Assembly (NCBI GenBank): GCA_006844635.1
Contig: SPJO01000123.1
Span: forward strand, 1 to 42,848
Direction of reading: 5' to 3'
DNA: 42,848 nucleotides
From: Methylophilaceae bacterium
GTDB lineage: Bacteria > Pseudomonadota > Gammaproteobacteria > Burkholderiales > Methylophilaceae
Position numbers and translations under genes: made by a program. Positions 24,239-32,361 of the stretch are shown piece after piece. The notes beneath the pieces were generated by a model. That model was given only the letters and a program-made list of their open reading frames with translations. It was not told the DNA's origin and ran no database searches. Within the stretch, counting starts at the first letter, position 1, and each line of letters starts with the position of its first letter.

Positions 24239-24775
24239 ATGAGAAATAGTTTAATTACCTTGCTTGCACTATTCGTTGTGGGTTGTGCCACGATGTTGGG
24301 CGATCGTACTGTAAACGTCACTGGCGACCAGATTGCTGAAAAGCTTAATGAGAAGCTCGCTGTGCCTATTTCATTGTTGAAAGTATTTGATGTTAATTTG
24401 TCGAATTCTTTAGTGACGTTTGATGAAACAACAGGGCGGATGACTACCACAATGGATACCAAGCTTTCTAGTCAATTGTTCGATGAATCTCTTGCTGGCA
24501 AGTTAGGCATCTCCGGTAAACTACGTTTTGACCCAGTCAAAAGTGCCATTATTTTAGATGACCCAAAAGTAGAGAGCTTTAATGTGGGTGGTGAAGACAA
24601 CAAGTTTAATGATGTGCTGAATGCATTAGCCAAAACGGTTGGTGGTGAAATGTTGAATGGGCTCACGCTGTATAAAGTCAAACCAGAAGACTTGCAGTTT
24701 GCCGGCACGCAATATAGTCCGAAAGACATGGTTGTAACCAATCAAGGCTTGCAGCTCACGTTGACGCCGCAATAG
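24239..24775 (+). CDS. DUF1439-type (YceB-like) lipoprotein
   Basis: A 178-residue lipoprotein: the signal peptide ends in the lipobox VVGC, with the acylated cysteine at C16. The mature part resembles the DUF1439/YceB family of tubular lipid-binding-like lipoproteins (repeating amphipathic strands, with VTGDQIAEKLNEKL as an N-terminal helix). Function unknown; a role in lipid handling at the envelope would fit the neighbouring fabAB. The residue after Cys is alanine, which favours sorting to the outer membrane. It is 45 bases after fabB. Confidence 0.78.
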   Translation: MRNSLITLLALFVVGCATMLGDRTVNVTGDQIAEKLNEKLAVPISLLKVFDVNLSNSLVTFDETTGRMTTTMDTKLSSQLFDESLAGKLGISGKLRFDPVKSAIILDDPKVESFNVGGEDNKFNDVLNALAKTVGGEMLNGLTLYKVKPEDLQFAGTQYSPKDMVVTNQGLQLTLTPQ

Positions 24776-24777
24776 CG

Positions 24778-25158
24778 TTAATTAAAGGCGTCTAATAGCA
24801 GGGCTGCTGCGACGTTTCGCCCTTCGTTCATCAAGATGTTGTAAGTTCTGCATGCAGCGTCTGTAGTCATGCATTCAACCGCAATATTTTTTTCAGCCAG
24901 CTTGGCAGTAAGCCTTGGGTGCGCGAAGCAATGTTTGCGACCAGTGCCTAGTAGTACGACATCTGGCGCTAAGGCGAGTAGCGCATTGAAATGCGCTTCT
25001 GATAATGCGTCAAAGCTGCTAGCAGGCCAATCCAAGCTTAAGCGATCAGCCATCACGACAACAGCTTGTGAATAACGTTGTTTGTTGACTTCAATGTAGT
25101 CATCGCCGTAGCCTGTAATCAGATTGTTGCCTTCAGATTGAGTTAAGTGCAATTTCAT
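24778..25158 (-). CDS. Mth938-like domain protein (DUF498)
   Basis: A 126-residue protein of the Mth938/NDUFAF3-like fold. The core LLALAPDVVLLGTGRKHCFAHPRL and the C-terminal AACRTYNILMNEGRNVAAALL are typical. The mitochondrial relative helps assemble complex I; the bacterial function is not settled. It is convergent with the lipoprotein gene, two bases apart. Its start coincides with the predicted transcription start (a TAAAAT ends at 25165), so the mRNA may be leaderless. Confidence 0.88.
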   Translation of the reverse strand: MKLHLTQSEGNNLITGYGDDYIEVNKQRYSQAVVVMADRLSLDWPASSFDALSEAHFNALLALAPDVVLLGTGRKHCFAHPRLTAKLAEKNIAVECMTTDAACRTYNILMNEGRNVAAALLLDAFN

Positions 25159-25164
25159 GGGTTT

Positions 25165-25170
25165 ATTTTA
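25165..25170 (-). promoter_or_regulatory. -10 element of the Mth938-like gene
   Basis: TAAAAT on the minus strand (25170-25165). Seven bases on is the A of the ATG at 25158, predicting a leaderless transcript. A CTGAAA 18 bases upstream could serve as -35. No Shine-Dalgarno is present. Confidence 0.45.
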
Positions 25171-25300
25171 ACCAAATTCTATGATTTATTTCAGTTTTCT
25201 TTAGGCTGACTATGTAGAGTTTCGTTGCTTGTATAGGGGCTCACAAGGTAAACTATCATCTTTTAAAAATCAGCAGGTCATGAATGGCTATGCGTAGCAT

Positions 25301-25309
25301 TGTTATAAT
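25301..25309 (+). promoter_or_regulatory. Extended -10 promoter of alaA
   Basis: TGT-TATAAT is a perfect extended -10, with a predicted start near 25316, six bases before the alaA ATG. No Shine-Dalgarno fits. The -35 region is poor, as is usual for extended -10 promoters. Confidence 0.55.
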
Positions 25310-25321
25310 GACGTTGCGAAT

Positions 25322-26569
25322 ATGAAAACACCCACCAAAGAGAAGCTAAAAAAATCACATAAACTGGATAACGTTTGTTATGACATTCGTGGGCCAGTGC
25401 TTGAGCGTGCGCGTGAAATGGAGGAAGAAGGGCAGCGTATTATCAAGCTGAACATCGGGAATCCTGCAGTGTTCGGTTTTGAGGTGCCTGAAGAGATTCA
25501 GCAAGATGTGATGCGTAATATTGGTATCTCAGCTGGATACACAGATAGTCCTGGTTTGTTTGAGCCACGTAAGGCCATTATGCACTACACGCAGACAAAG
25601 CATGTGTCAGGCGTGACAGTGGATGACATTATTATTGGTAATGGTGTTTCAGAGTTGATTGTCATGGCAATGCAAGGTTTGTTGAACAATGGCGATCAAG
25701 TGCTAGTGCCAGCACCGGACTACCCATTATGGACGGCTGCAGCAACCTTAGCTGGTGGTGAGGCAAGGCACTATATTTGTGATGAAGACAATGATTGGCT
25801 GCCTGATTTAGCGGACATTGAGTCTAAGATTAATGCCAATACACGCGCCATTGTCGTGATTAATCCAAATAATCCGACAGGTGCCTTGTACCCCAAAGAA
25901 ACGCTTGAGGGTTTAATTGATATTGCAAGACACCATGGCTTAGTCCTGTTTGCTGATGAGATCTACGATAAAGTGCTCTACGATGGGCATGAGCATATCT
26001 CCATCGCATCGTTGGCTGAAGATGTGTTGATTGTGACCTTTAATGGCTTATCTAAAAACTATCGTGCTTGCGGTTATCGCGCTGGTTGGATGGTGATCTC
26101 AGGCGATAAAGAACATGCTGAAGAGTATATTGAAGGTCTCAATATGCTGGCATCAATGCGTTTGTGTAGTAATGTGCCGGGCCAACTCGCGATACATACG
26201 GCTTTAGGTGGGTACCAAAGTATTGATGATTTGGTTGCCCCTGGTGGACGCTTATGTAAGCAGCGGGATTTGGCTTACGAGATGCTAACAGCGATACCGG
26301 GCGTGAGTTGTGTCAAGCCTAAAGCAGCTTTGTATTTATTTCCTAAGTTAGACCCTGAAATATATCCGGTTGAGGATGATCAACAGTTTATCTTAGAGTT
26401 GTTAGAAGAAGAAAAAGTGCTGCTTGTACAAGGCACAGGTTTTAATTGGAAAACGTCTGACCACTTCCGGGTGGTGTTTTTACCGAATGTCGACGATTTG
26501 ACTGTGGCGATTGAACGTATCGCCCGCTTTTTAAAGAATTATAGAATGAAATTTGGAGCAAAAGTTTGA
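25322..26569 (+). CDS. alaA: Alanine-forming aminotransferase AlaA
   Basis: PLP-dependent class I aminotransferase that makes alanine from pyruvate and glutamate. Seen: NIGNPAVFGFEVP near residue 46, the VVINPNNPTGALYP motif, FADEIYDKV with the PLP-contacting aspartate, and the lysine in FNGLSKNYRACGYRAGW. 415 residues is slightly longer than E. coli AlaA (405). Betaproteobacterial genomes often place this gene just before hom and thrC, as here; it overlaps hom by 4 bases (TTGA). The order suggests coordinated alanine and threonine synthesis. Confidence 0.93.
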   Translation: MKTPTKEKLKKSHKLDNVCYDIRGPVLERAREMEEEGQRIIKLNIGNPAVFGFEVPEEIQQDVMRNIGISAGYTDSPGLFEPRKAIMHYTQTKHVSGVTVDDIIIGNGVSELIVMAMQGLLNNGDQVLVPAPDYPLWTAAATLAGGEARHYICDEDNDWLPDLADIESKINANTRAIVVINPNNPTGALYPKETLEGLIDIARHHGLVLFADEIYDKVLYDGHEHISIASLAEDVLIVTFNGLSKNYRACGYRAGWMVISGDKEHAEEYIEGLNMLASMRLCSNVPGQLAIHTALGGYQSIDDLVAPGGRLCKQRDLAYEMLTAIPGVSCVKPKAALYLFPKLDPEIYPVEDDQQFILELLEEEKVLLVQGTGFNWKTSDHFRVVFLPNVDDLTVAIERIARFLKNYRMKFGAKV

Positions 26570-27858
26570 AGAAGCTAAATGTAGGGATTGTAGGTTTAGG
26601 AACCGTGGGAGGCGGAACCTATACTGTACTAACACGCAATGCAGAGGAGATTTCTCGCCGTATTGGTGTTGATGTGAATGTGGCGCTAGTGGCAGACAAG
26701 GATCTTGATCGCGCAAATGAATTAACCAATGGTAAAACAACGGTTACTGATGATGCCTTTGCCTTGGTGAGTAGCCCTGATGTTGATGTAGTGGTAGAGC
26801 TTATTGGTGGCTATACCATCGCCAAAGACGTTGTGTTAAAAGCGATTGAAAACGGCAAACATGTGGTGACTGCCAATAAAGCCTTAATCGCTTTACACGG
26901 GAATGAGATTTTTGCAGCAGCGACAAAAGCTGGCGTGATGGTCGCTTACGAGGCTGCAGTGGCCGGTGGTATTCCAATTATCAAAGCCCTCAGAGAAGGG
27001 TTAACAGCTAACCGTCATCAGTGGGTGGCAGGTATTTTAAATGGCACGACAAATTACATTCTGACTGAAATGCGTGATAAAGGCTTAGCTTACCAAGATG
27101 TGATTGGTGAGGCGCAGCGTTTAGGTTATGCAGAAGCAGACCCTACATTTGACGTTGAAGGCATTGATGCAGCACACAAATTGGTGATTATGTCTGCGAT
27201 TGCTTTTGGTATGCCACTCAAGTTTGATGAGGCCTATACAGAAGGCATTACGCAAATCGCCCAAACGGATATTCAATATGCGCAAACACTCGGCTATAGC
27301 ATGAAGTTGTTAGGCATTACCAAACGCACAGACAAAGGTGTTGAACTGCGCGTGCATCCAACATTGATTCCTGCTGACCAGTTAGTGGCTAGTGTGGATG
27401 GTGCAATGAATGCGGTTGCTGTGCAAAGTGATGCTGTCGGCCCCACCCTATATTACGGCGCGGGTGCTGGCGCAGAGCCTACTGCAAGTGCGGTTGTGGC
27501 TGACTTAGTGGATGTGGCAAGGCTGATGGGTGCTGATGAAAGCGAACGACCTGCTGCATTAGGCTATCAAGTTGATCAAGTGCAAGATATTGCTGTCTTG
27601 CCTATTGAGGTGGTCGAAAGTGCTTACTATTTACGAGCTAACGCAACAGATCAATCCGCAGCATCCGCAGATATTGAGAAAGTGATGGCAGAGTATAAGA
27701 TCGCCATTAAACAGATCGTACAAAAGTCAGCATCTGATCTCGTCATATTAACGGATGTGACCGTCGAGAAAAATATGGATGCTGCGATTGCAGCGTTAGA
27801 AGCACTGCCAACCATTACAGGCAAATTGGTTAAATTACGCATGGAAGCATTAGGGTAA
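26566..27858 (+). CDS. hom: Homoserine dehydrogenase
   Basis: Reduces aspartate semialdehyde to homoserine for threonine and methionine. The N-terminal NAD(P)-binding GLGTVGGGT is at 11-19, the catalytic region has GGIPIIKALREGL and ILNGTTNYILTEM, and a C-terminal ACT domain (about 350-428) provides feedback control. 430 residues. The start codon is TTG: GGAG lies eight bases upstream, the TTGA overlaps the alaA stop, and no in-frame ATG is available nearby. thrC follows 2 bases after the stop. Confidence 0.96.
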   Translation: MKKLNVGIVGLGTVGGGTYTVLTRNAEEISRRIGVDVNVALVADKDLDRANELTNGKTTVTDDAFALVSSPDVDVVVELIGGYTIAKDVVLKAIENGKHVVTANKALIALHGNEIFAAATKAGVMVAYEAAVAGGIPIIKALREGLTANRHQWVAGILNGTTNYILTEMRDKGLAYQDVIGEAQRLGYAEADPTFDVEGIDAAHKLVIMSAIAFGMPLKFDEAYTEGITQIAQTDIQYAQTLGYSMKLLGITKRTDKGVELRVHPTLIPADQLVASVDGAMNAVAVQSDAVGPTLYYGAGAGAEPTASAVVADLVDVARLMGADESERPAALGYQVDQVQDIAVLPIEVVESAYYLRANATDQSAASADIEKVMAEYKIAIKQIVQKSASDLVILTDVTVEKNMDAAIAALEALPTITGKLVKLRMEALG

Positions 27859-27860
27859 GT

Positions 27861-29291
27861 ATGAAATATACAAGTACGCGTGGACAATCACCCGCATTAA
27901 GTTTTAACGATGTCTTACTTGGCGGTTTAGCGCCTGATGGTGGTTTGTATCTACCAGAAACCTATCCGCAATTCACAGATGCGGATTTGAGCGAAATGCG
28001 TGGGATGAACTATCGTGACTTAGCCTTTGCTATTTTGACGCGGCTAGTCAGCGAAGAAGACATTCCATCAGCTGACTTGCGCGCAATTATTGATAAAACT
28101 TATACGGCTGAGGTCTATCAATTCACCCGTGATAATCAGAATGCGGAAGAGATTACGCCAACTGTTAAGCTAGAAGATAACTTATTCCTGCTATCGCTAT
28201 CGAATGGGCCAACATTGGCTTTTAAAGATATGGCCATGCAGTTGCTCGGTAACTTATTCGAATATGTGCTCAATAAAAAAGGTGAAACGACTAATATTTT
28301 AGGCGCGACATCTGGTGATACGGGTTCTGCTGCTGAATATGCCATGCGTGGCAAAAAAGGCGTACGCGTTTTTATGCTCTCACCACACAAAAAGATGAGC
28401 CGCTTCCAAACAGCGCAAATGTTTAGCCTACAAGATGACAATATCTACAATATTGCGGTTGAAGGCGTGTTTGATGATTGCCAAGACATGGTGAAAGCGG
28501 TCTCCAATGATGCTGACTTTAAAGCCAAATATAAAATTGGTGCGGTGAATTCTATTAACTGGGGGCGCATTGTTGCACAAGTGATTTATTACTTTAAAGG
28601 CTACTTTGCGACGACTGATGATAACGCGCAGCAAGTTGACTTTACTGTGCCATCTGGCAATTTTGGTAATGTTTGCGCAGGCCATATTGCGCGCATGATG
28701 GGGCTGCCTATCGATAAGCTGGTGGTGGCGACCAATGAGAATGACGTCTTAGATGAGTTCTTTAAAACAGGTATTTATCGTCCACGTGGTTCTGAAAATA
28801 CTTACCATACATCTAGCCCTTCAATGGATATCAGCAAAGCCTCTAACTTTGAGCGCTTTGTTTATGACTTGTTGGATCAAGACGGTGAAAAAGTGCGTAC
28901 CTTATGGCGTGAAGTTGACCAAGGTGGTGCATTTGATATTAAAGGCATGATGGATAAAGTCGCGAGCTTTGGTTTCGTCTCTGGTAGTAGTAATCACGCA
29001 GCTAGAATGCAAACCATTCGTGAAACCAATGCAAAATACGGCGTCATTATCGACACACACACCGCTGACGGCTTAAAAGTCGCTTTAGAGCACAAAGATA
29101 AGGCCAAGCCAATGGTGGTGCTAGAAACAGCCTTGCCCGCTAAATTTGAAGATGCGTTGGTTGAAGCTTTAGGCGATGTGCCACCAAGACCTGATAGCTT
29201 AAAAGGCATTGAAGATTTACCACAGAAGTTTACGGTAATGGACTCAAGTGCAGACACTATTAAATCCTTCATTGCAAAAGCAGTTGATTAA
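27861..29291 (+). CDS. thrC: Threonine synthase
   Basis: PLP enzyme that converts O-phosphohomoserine to threonine. The PLP lysine is in PTLAFKDMAMQ near residue 119, the phosphate loop is TSGDTGSAA, and the N-terminal SFNDVLLGGLAPDGGLYLPE is typical of the long class. 476 residues. With hom it covers most of the threonine branch; a homoserine kinase (thrB) is not in the window and must lie elsewhere. Confidence 0.97.
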   Translation: MKYTSTRGQSPALSFNDVLLGGLAPDGGLYLPETYPQFTDADLSEMRGMNYRDLAFAILTRLVSEEDIPSADLRAIIDKTYTAEVYQFTRDNQNAEEITPTVKLEDNLFLLSLSNGPTLAFKDMAMQLLGNLFEYVLNKKGETTNILGATSGDTGSAAEYAMRGKKGVRVFMLSPHKKMSRFQTAQMFSLQDDNIYNIAVEGVFDDCQDMVKAVSNDADFKAKYKIGAVNSINWGRIVAQVIYYFKGYFATTDDNAQQVDFTVPSGNFGNVCAGHIARMMGLPIDKLVVATNENDVLDEFFKTGIYRPRGSENTYHTSSPSMDISKASNFERFVYDLLDQDGEKVRTLWREVDQGGAFDIKGMMDKVASFGFVSGSSNHAARMQTIRETNAKYGVIIDTHTADGLKVALEHKDKAKPMVVLETALPAKFEDALVEALGDVPPRPDSLKGIEDLPQKFTVMDSSADTIKSFIAKAVD

Positions 29292-29297
29292 GCGCGC

Positions 29298-30149
29298 ATG
29301 AAACAATACTTAGACTTATGCCATCGCATCGTGGATGATGGTGTTTGGGTTGAAAACAAAAGAACAGGTAAAAAATGCCTGACCGTGATTAATGCAGATT
29401 TAACCTATGATGTTGATGAGGAAAAATTTCCTTTAGTCACCACGCGTAAAAGCTATTTTAAATCCGCTATCGCTGAAATGATTGGCTATTTGCGCGGCTA
29501 TGATTCAGCCGCTGACTTTAGAAAGCTAGGCACCAAGACTTGGGATGCAAATGCCAACCTTAACCCAGCATGGTTGGAAAACCCTTATCGGAAAGGGGAG
29601 GATGATTGCGGTTTTATTTATGGTAAGGTTGCGCGTAATTTCCCGAAACCTGATGGCGGTAGCATCGACTTGCTCAAGAAAATTGTCGATGACTTAGAAA
29701 AAGGCATTGATGACCGGGGTGAAATACTCACTTTCTACCATCCTGGCGTGTTTCATATGGGTTGTTTAAGACCATGTATGTATAGCCATCACTTCTCTTT
29801 GCTGGGTGATACGCTATACCTCAATAGCACCCAGCGCAGTTGCGATGTCCCACTTGGCTTGAACTTCAATATGGTGCAAGTGTATTTCTTGTTGGCTATT
29901 ATGGCGCAAATTACAGGCAAGAAGCCGGGTAAGGCCTATCATAAGTTGGTGAATGCCCATATCTATGAAGACCAACTTACCTTGATGCAAGAGGTGCAGT
30001 TAAAGCGTGAGCCGTTCGACGCACCCAAACTGACCATCAACCCTGATATTAAAAGCTTAAAAGATTTAGAAACATGGGTTACCGTTGATGACTTTACACT
30101 AGAAGGTTATCAATGCCATGAACCGATTGCATACCCATTTTCTGTTTAG
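29298..30149 (+). CDS. thyA: Thymidylate synthase (283-residue subtype)
   Basis: Methylates dUMP to dTMP with 5,10-methylene-THF. The catalytic cysteine is C160 (LRPC), the phosphate-binding QRSCDVPLGLNFN contains the dUMP-contacting asparagine, and AHIYEDQ replaces the usual THLYxNH. It belongs to the longer ThyA subtype known from Vibrio, with MYSHHFSLL after the cysteine and insertions between 84 and 105, so it looks unlike the 264-residue E. coli enzyme. It lies 6 bases after thrC. glyA (2233) and folA (34426) in this window supply and recycle its folate. Confidence 0.93.
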   Translation: MKQYLDLCHRIVDDGVWVENKRTGKKCLTVINADLTYDVDEEKFPLVTTRKSYFKSAIAEMIGYLRGYDSAADFRKLGTKTWDANANLNPAWLENPYRKGEDDCGFIYGKVARNFPKPDGGSIDLLKKIVDDLEKGIDDRGEILTFYHPGVFHMGCLRPCMYSHHFSLLGDTLYLNSTQRSCDVPLGLNFNMVQVYFLLAIMAQITGKKPGKAYHKLVNAHIYEDQLTLMQEVQLKREPFDAPKLTINPDIKSLKDLETWVTVDDFTLEGYQCHEPIAYPFSV

Positions 30150-30164
30150 CTACTGAAAAGTACT

Positions 30165-30311
30165 ATGAAATTTATAGCGGGGAAGCGATTAGTAGCTATA
30201 TTTTTTTGTATTATTTTAAATGGGTGTGAATCTTGGGATATTGATAAGTGTCTTGATCACGGTGGCCGATGGAATGACGAAAACAGGCAATGCGAATTTG
30301 ATTATCAATAA
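30165..30311 (+). CDS. Small lipoprotein, 48 residues
   Basis: An unrecognised short gene directly after thyA. A basic start (MKFIAGKR), a hydrophobic stretch and the lipobox LNGC place a lipidated cysteine at C21. The mature 28 residues are CESWDIDKCLDHGG followed by RWNDENRQCEFDYQ. The CLDxGGxWN-x5-C pattern, with two further cysteines that could form a disulfide, is seen in many small secreted or phage-encoded proteins of proteobacteria. The ribosome site is weak. The gene may be cotranscribed with thyA, 15 bases upstream, and is followed by a strong terminator. Confidence 0.6.
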   Translation: MKFIAGKRLVAIFFCIILNGCESWDIDKCLDHGGRWNDENRQCEFDYQ

Positions 30312-30339
30312 AAGAGGTTCTAATAAATTAGGATAAAAA

Positions 30340-30365
30340 AAAGGCTACCTCGAAAGGTAGCCTTT
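30340..30365. terminator. Bidirectional terminator, thyA side and EF-hand gene
   Basis: AAAGGCTACCT (30340-30350) pairs with AGGTAGCCTTT (30355-30365) around a CGAA loop. The minus strand has a run of T, so it chiefly ends the EF-hand gene. The plus strand has a shorter T-run for the thyA transcript. Confidence 0.85.
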
Positions 30366-30431
30366 ATAACTTGTGACTTTCAGGGGGGGAAGCCACAAAT
30401 AACTAAAAAGTCTTATTATTAATATAATTCC

Positions 30432-30770
30432 TTAATTGACGTTTGTTGCTTTGTTCACTTTCACTGCAAACATTGCATATTCGTCTACTGTGATGATGCC
30501 GTCTTGGTTAACATCTGTGTTATTAAACTTCTCAATTAAAACGGGGTCTTTACGCGCTTCTTTTAGAGAAATTTTGCCATTTTGGTCATCATCTAATGTT
30601 CTAAAACCAATATCTGAAGGTGCTTTTGCAATTACCTTTTTAATTGGTGTTGTATCTTTCACAATCTCACCAACTTCTGCGGATATTGCAGTCGTTGACC
30701 CAATTGTTAAGAGTAGCCCCGCAATGCTTATTAAGTGCATGCTATATTTATTTGAAACATTTACTTTCAT
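30432..30770 (-). CDS. Exported EF-hand protein
   Basis: A 112-residue secreted protein. The signal peptide ends near ISA (residue 31). Two canonical calcium loops follow: 60-71 (D60, D62, N64, G65, I67, E71) and 86-97 (D86, N88, D90, G91, I93, E97), each with the right residues at positions 1, 3, 5, 6, 8 and 12. It is probably a periplasmic calcium sensor or buffer; its function is unknown. AGGGAG gives a clear ribosome site. Upstream stands a complete sigma-54 promoter with IHF and GlrR-type sites, so its expression is likely switched by the GlrR encoded just upstream. Confidence 0.9.
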   Translation of the reverse strand: MKVNVSNKYSMHLISIAGLLLTIGSTTAISAEVGEIVKDTTPIKKVIAKAPSDIGFRTLDDDQNGKISLKEARKDPVLIEKFNNTDVNQDGIITVDEYAMFAVKVNKATNVN

Positions 30771-30828
30771 TTGACTACTCCCTTTTCTTATTCACATCTT
30801 ATGTAACTTTTGGTTACGGTTATTTATT

Positions 30829-30845
30829 AGCGAATAGCGTGCCAA
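30829..30845 (-). promoter_or_regulatory. Sigma-54 promoter (-24/-12) for EF-hand gene
   Basis: On the minus strand TTGGCACG-CTAT-TCGCT (30845-30829) matches TTGGCACG-N4-TTGCT with one mismatch and has the required GG-N10-GC spacing (GG at 30843-30842, GC at 30831-30830). The start would be near 30818, 48 bases before the ATG. Confidence 0.8.
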
Positions 30846-30862
30846 CTTTTTTAGTTATTAAT

Positions 30863-30875
30863 AATCAATAACTTA
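30863..30875 (+). promoter_or_regulatory. IHF binding site
   Basis: AATCAA-TAAC-TTA is a perfect match to WATCAA-N4-TTR. It lies between the sigma-54 promoter and the upstream activator boxes, where DNA bending is needed for activator contact. It overlaps an inverted repeat AGTTATT-N7-AATAACT (30853-30873). Confidence 0.7.
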
Positions 30876-30906
30876 TGTTTTTTATTAAGTAGCTTGTTGC
30901 AACATC

Positions 30907-30924
30907 TGTCGTCGAATGGCGACA
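30907..30924. promoter_or_regulatory. Proximal GlrR-type activator box
   Basis: TGTC-N10-GACA, the motif reported for GlrR (QseF) at enterobacterial glmY and glmZ. The arms extend to TGTCG/CGACA. Its centre is about 98 bases upstream of the predicted sigma-54 start. Confidence 0.75.
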
Positions 30925-30970
30925 TAATACAAGTGTATATTGTAAGTTGTTGAAAAATAAGATATTTATT

Positions 30971-30988
30971 TGTCGCTAAATAACGACA
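30971..30988. promoter_or_regulatory. Distal GlrR-type activator box
   Basis: A second TGTC-N10-GACA, again with TGTCG/CGACA arms, centred 64 bases (about six helical turns) from the first and about 162 bases from the predicted start. It begins 18 bases after the glrR stop codon in the direction of transcription. Confidence 0.75.
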
Positions 30989-31005
30989 AATAGACAGGTG
31001 TTGGC

Positions 31006-32358
31006 TTAGTTATTGTTTTTAAAGGAGTTTGGCTGAATGTGATGGCGTTCTAGTAACCGATAAAATTCAGTGCGATTACGTTTGGCTAACTTTGAGGCCT
31101 GTGCCACATTGCCTTGCGTGGCTTTTAAAATATTAATTAAATAGTTCTGTTCGAACTGTTGTTTAGCCATGTCGAGTGGGATGATGGTGTTGGCGGTTTC
31201 TTGCAAAGCTTTCTCAAGTAAATTCACGCTAATGATTTGCGTGGTTGCCAATACAATGGTTTGTTCAATCACATTTTGTAATTGCCTGACATTCCCAGGC
31301 CACTCTGCAGCAATAAGCGTCTCTAGTGCTTCTGGTGCAAAGCTTTGTACATCTTTATTATATTTACCGTTAAAGATGTTCACAAAATGATTGGCCAGTA
31401 GGCTGATATCTTCCCTACGGTTCGCTAGAGAAGGAATGTCAAGGCTCACTACATTAATGCGGTAAAACAAATCCTCGCGGAAGCGACCAGCACGCATTTC
31501 ATCAGATAATGCTCTGTGTGTCGCTGAGATCACGCGGACATCAATATTCACATCTTGCGTGCTGCCTACTGGGCGGATAATGCGTTCTTGTAATGCGCGT
31601 AATACTTTGACTTGTAGCGGTTGTGGCATATCGCCAATTTCATCTAGGAATAATGTACCGCCATGTGCACTCTCAAACAAACCAACATGATTGCTGACAG
31701 CGCCAGTAAATGCACCTTTGTTATGTCCGAACAGCTCTGATTCAAGTAAGTTTTCTGGTATTGCCCCGCAGTTAATGGCGACAAACGGTTTTTCTTTTCT
31801 AGCGCTTGCATTATGGATGGCACGTGCGAGGAGCTCTTTACCTGATCCACTCTCTCCTTGGATAAAGACACTCGCATCTGTCATTGCAACGAGTTTGGCT
31901 TCACCTAATAAGCTTTCCATCTGTGGGCTACGTGTAAGGATAGCGCTGCGCCAATCATCGTCATTGGTCACATCAGACGCATTATGTGAGCCGCTCATGC
32001 GCAAAGCAGACGCAACTAGCTGTAATAACTCTTGGCTATCAAAGGGTTTCGTTAGAAAACTATAGGCACCACGTTGCGTTGCATTGACAGCATCTGGAAT
32101 AGAGCCATGCGCCGTTAGAATAATCATCGGTAATGTCGGGTGCAGCTTATGTACAGCATCGAGTAATGCCATGCCGTCCATTGCAGGCATACGTAAATCA
32201 CTAACAATCAGGTCAGGCCGTTTTAATGCGATGGCAGCCATGGCTTCTTCACCATTGTTTGCTGCGACGGTGTTATAGCCAGCTGCACCTAAGCGTAAGC
32301 CGATTAATTTTAGAATATCAGGATCGTCATCAACGATCAAAATAGTGGGTTGATCCAT
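31006..32358 (-). CDS. glrR: GlrR/QseF-type sigma-54 response regulator
   Basis: A 450-residue NtrC-family activator. The receiver domain has the phospho-acceptor D54 (IVSDLRMP), with D10-D12 as the acidic pocket and K104. The AAA+ domain has Walker A GESGSGKE at 168-175 and the sigma-54 contact loop GAFTGA at 215-220. A Fis-type helix-turn-helix closes the protein, with the GlrR-like RNRTEFYRLLERH. It is the last gene of a glrK-qseG-glrR unit. Two GlrR-type boxes lie just after its stop, upstream of the EF-hand gene. No terminator is seen directly behind it, so read-through into the EF-hand gene is possible. Confidence 0.92.
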   Translation of the reverse strand: MDQPTILIVDDDPDILKLIGLRLGAAGYNTVAANNGEEAMAAIALKRPDLIVSDLRMPAMDGMALLDAVHKLHPTLPMIILTAHGSIPDAVNATQRGAYSFLTKPFDSQELLQLVASALRMSGSHNASDVTNDDDWRSAILTRSPQMESLLGEAKLVAMTDASVFIQGESGSGKELLARAIHNASARKEKPFVAINCGAIPENLLESELFGHNKGAFTGAVSNHVGLFESAHGGTLFLDEIGDMPQPLQVKVLRALQERIIRPVGSTQDVNIDVRVISATHRALSDEMRAGRFREDLFYRINVVSLDIPSLANRREDISLLANHFVNIFNGKYNKDVQSFAPEALETLIAAEWPGNVRQLQNVIEQTIVLATTQIISVNLLEKALQETANTIIPLDMAKQQFEQNYLINILKATQGNVAQASKLAKRNRTEFYRLLERHHIQPNSFKNNN

Positions 32359-32361
32359 GGG

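Noticed and set aside
30436..30774. Plus-strand open frame opposite the EF-hand gene
   Set aside because: It is the antisense shadow of a gene with signal peptide, ribosome site, promoter and terminator on the minus strand.
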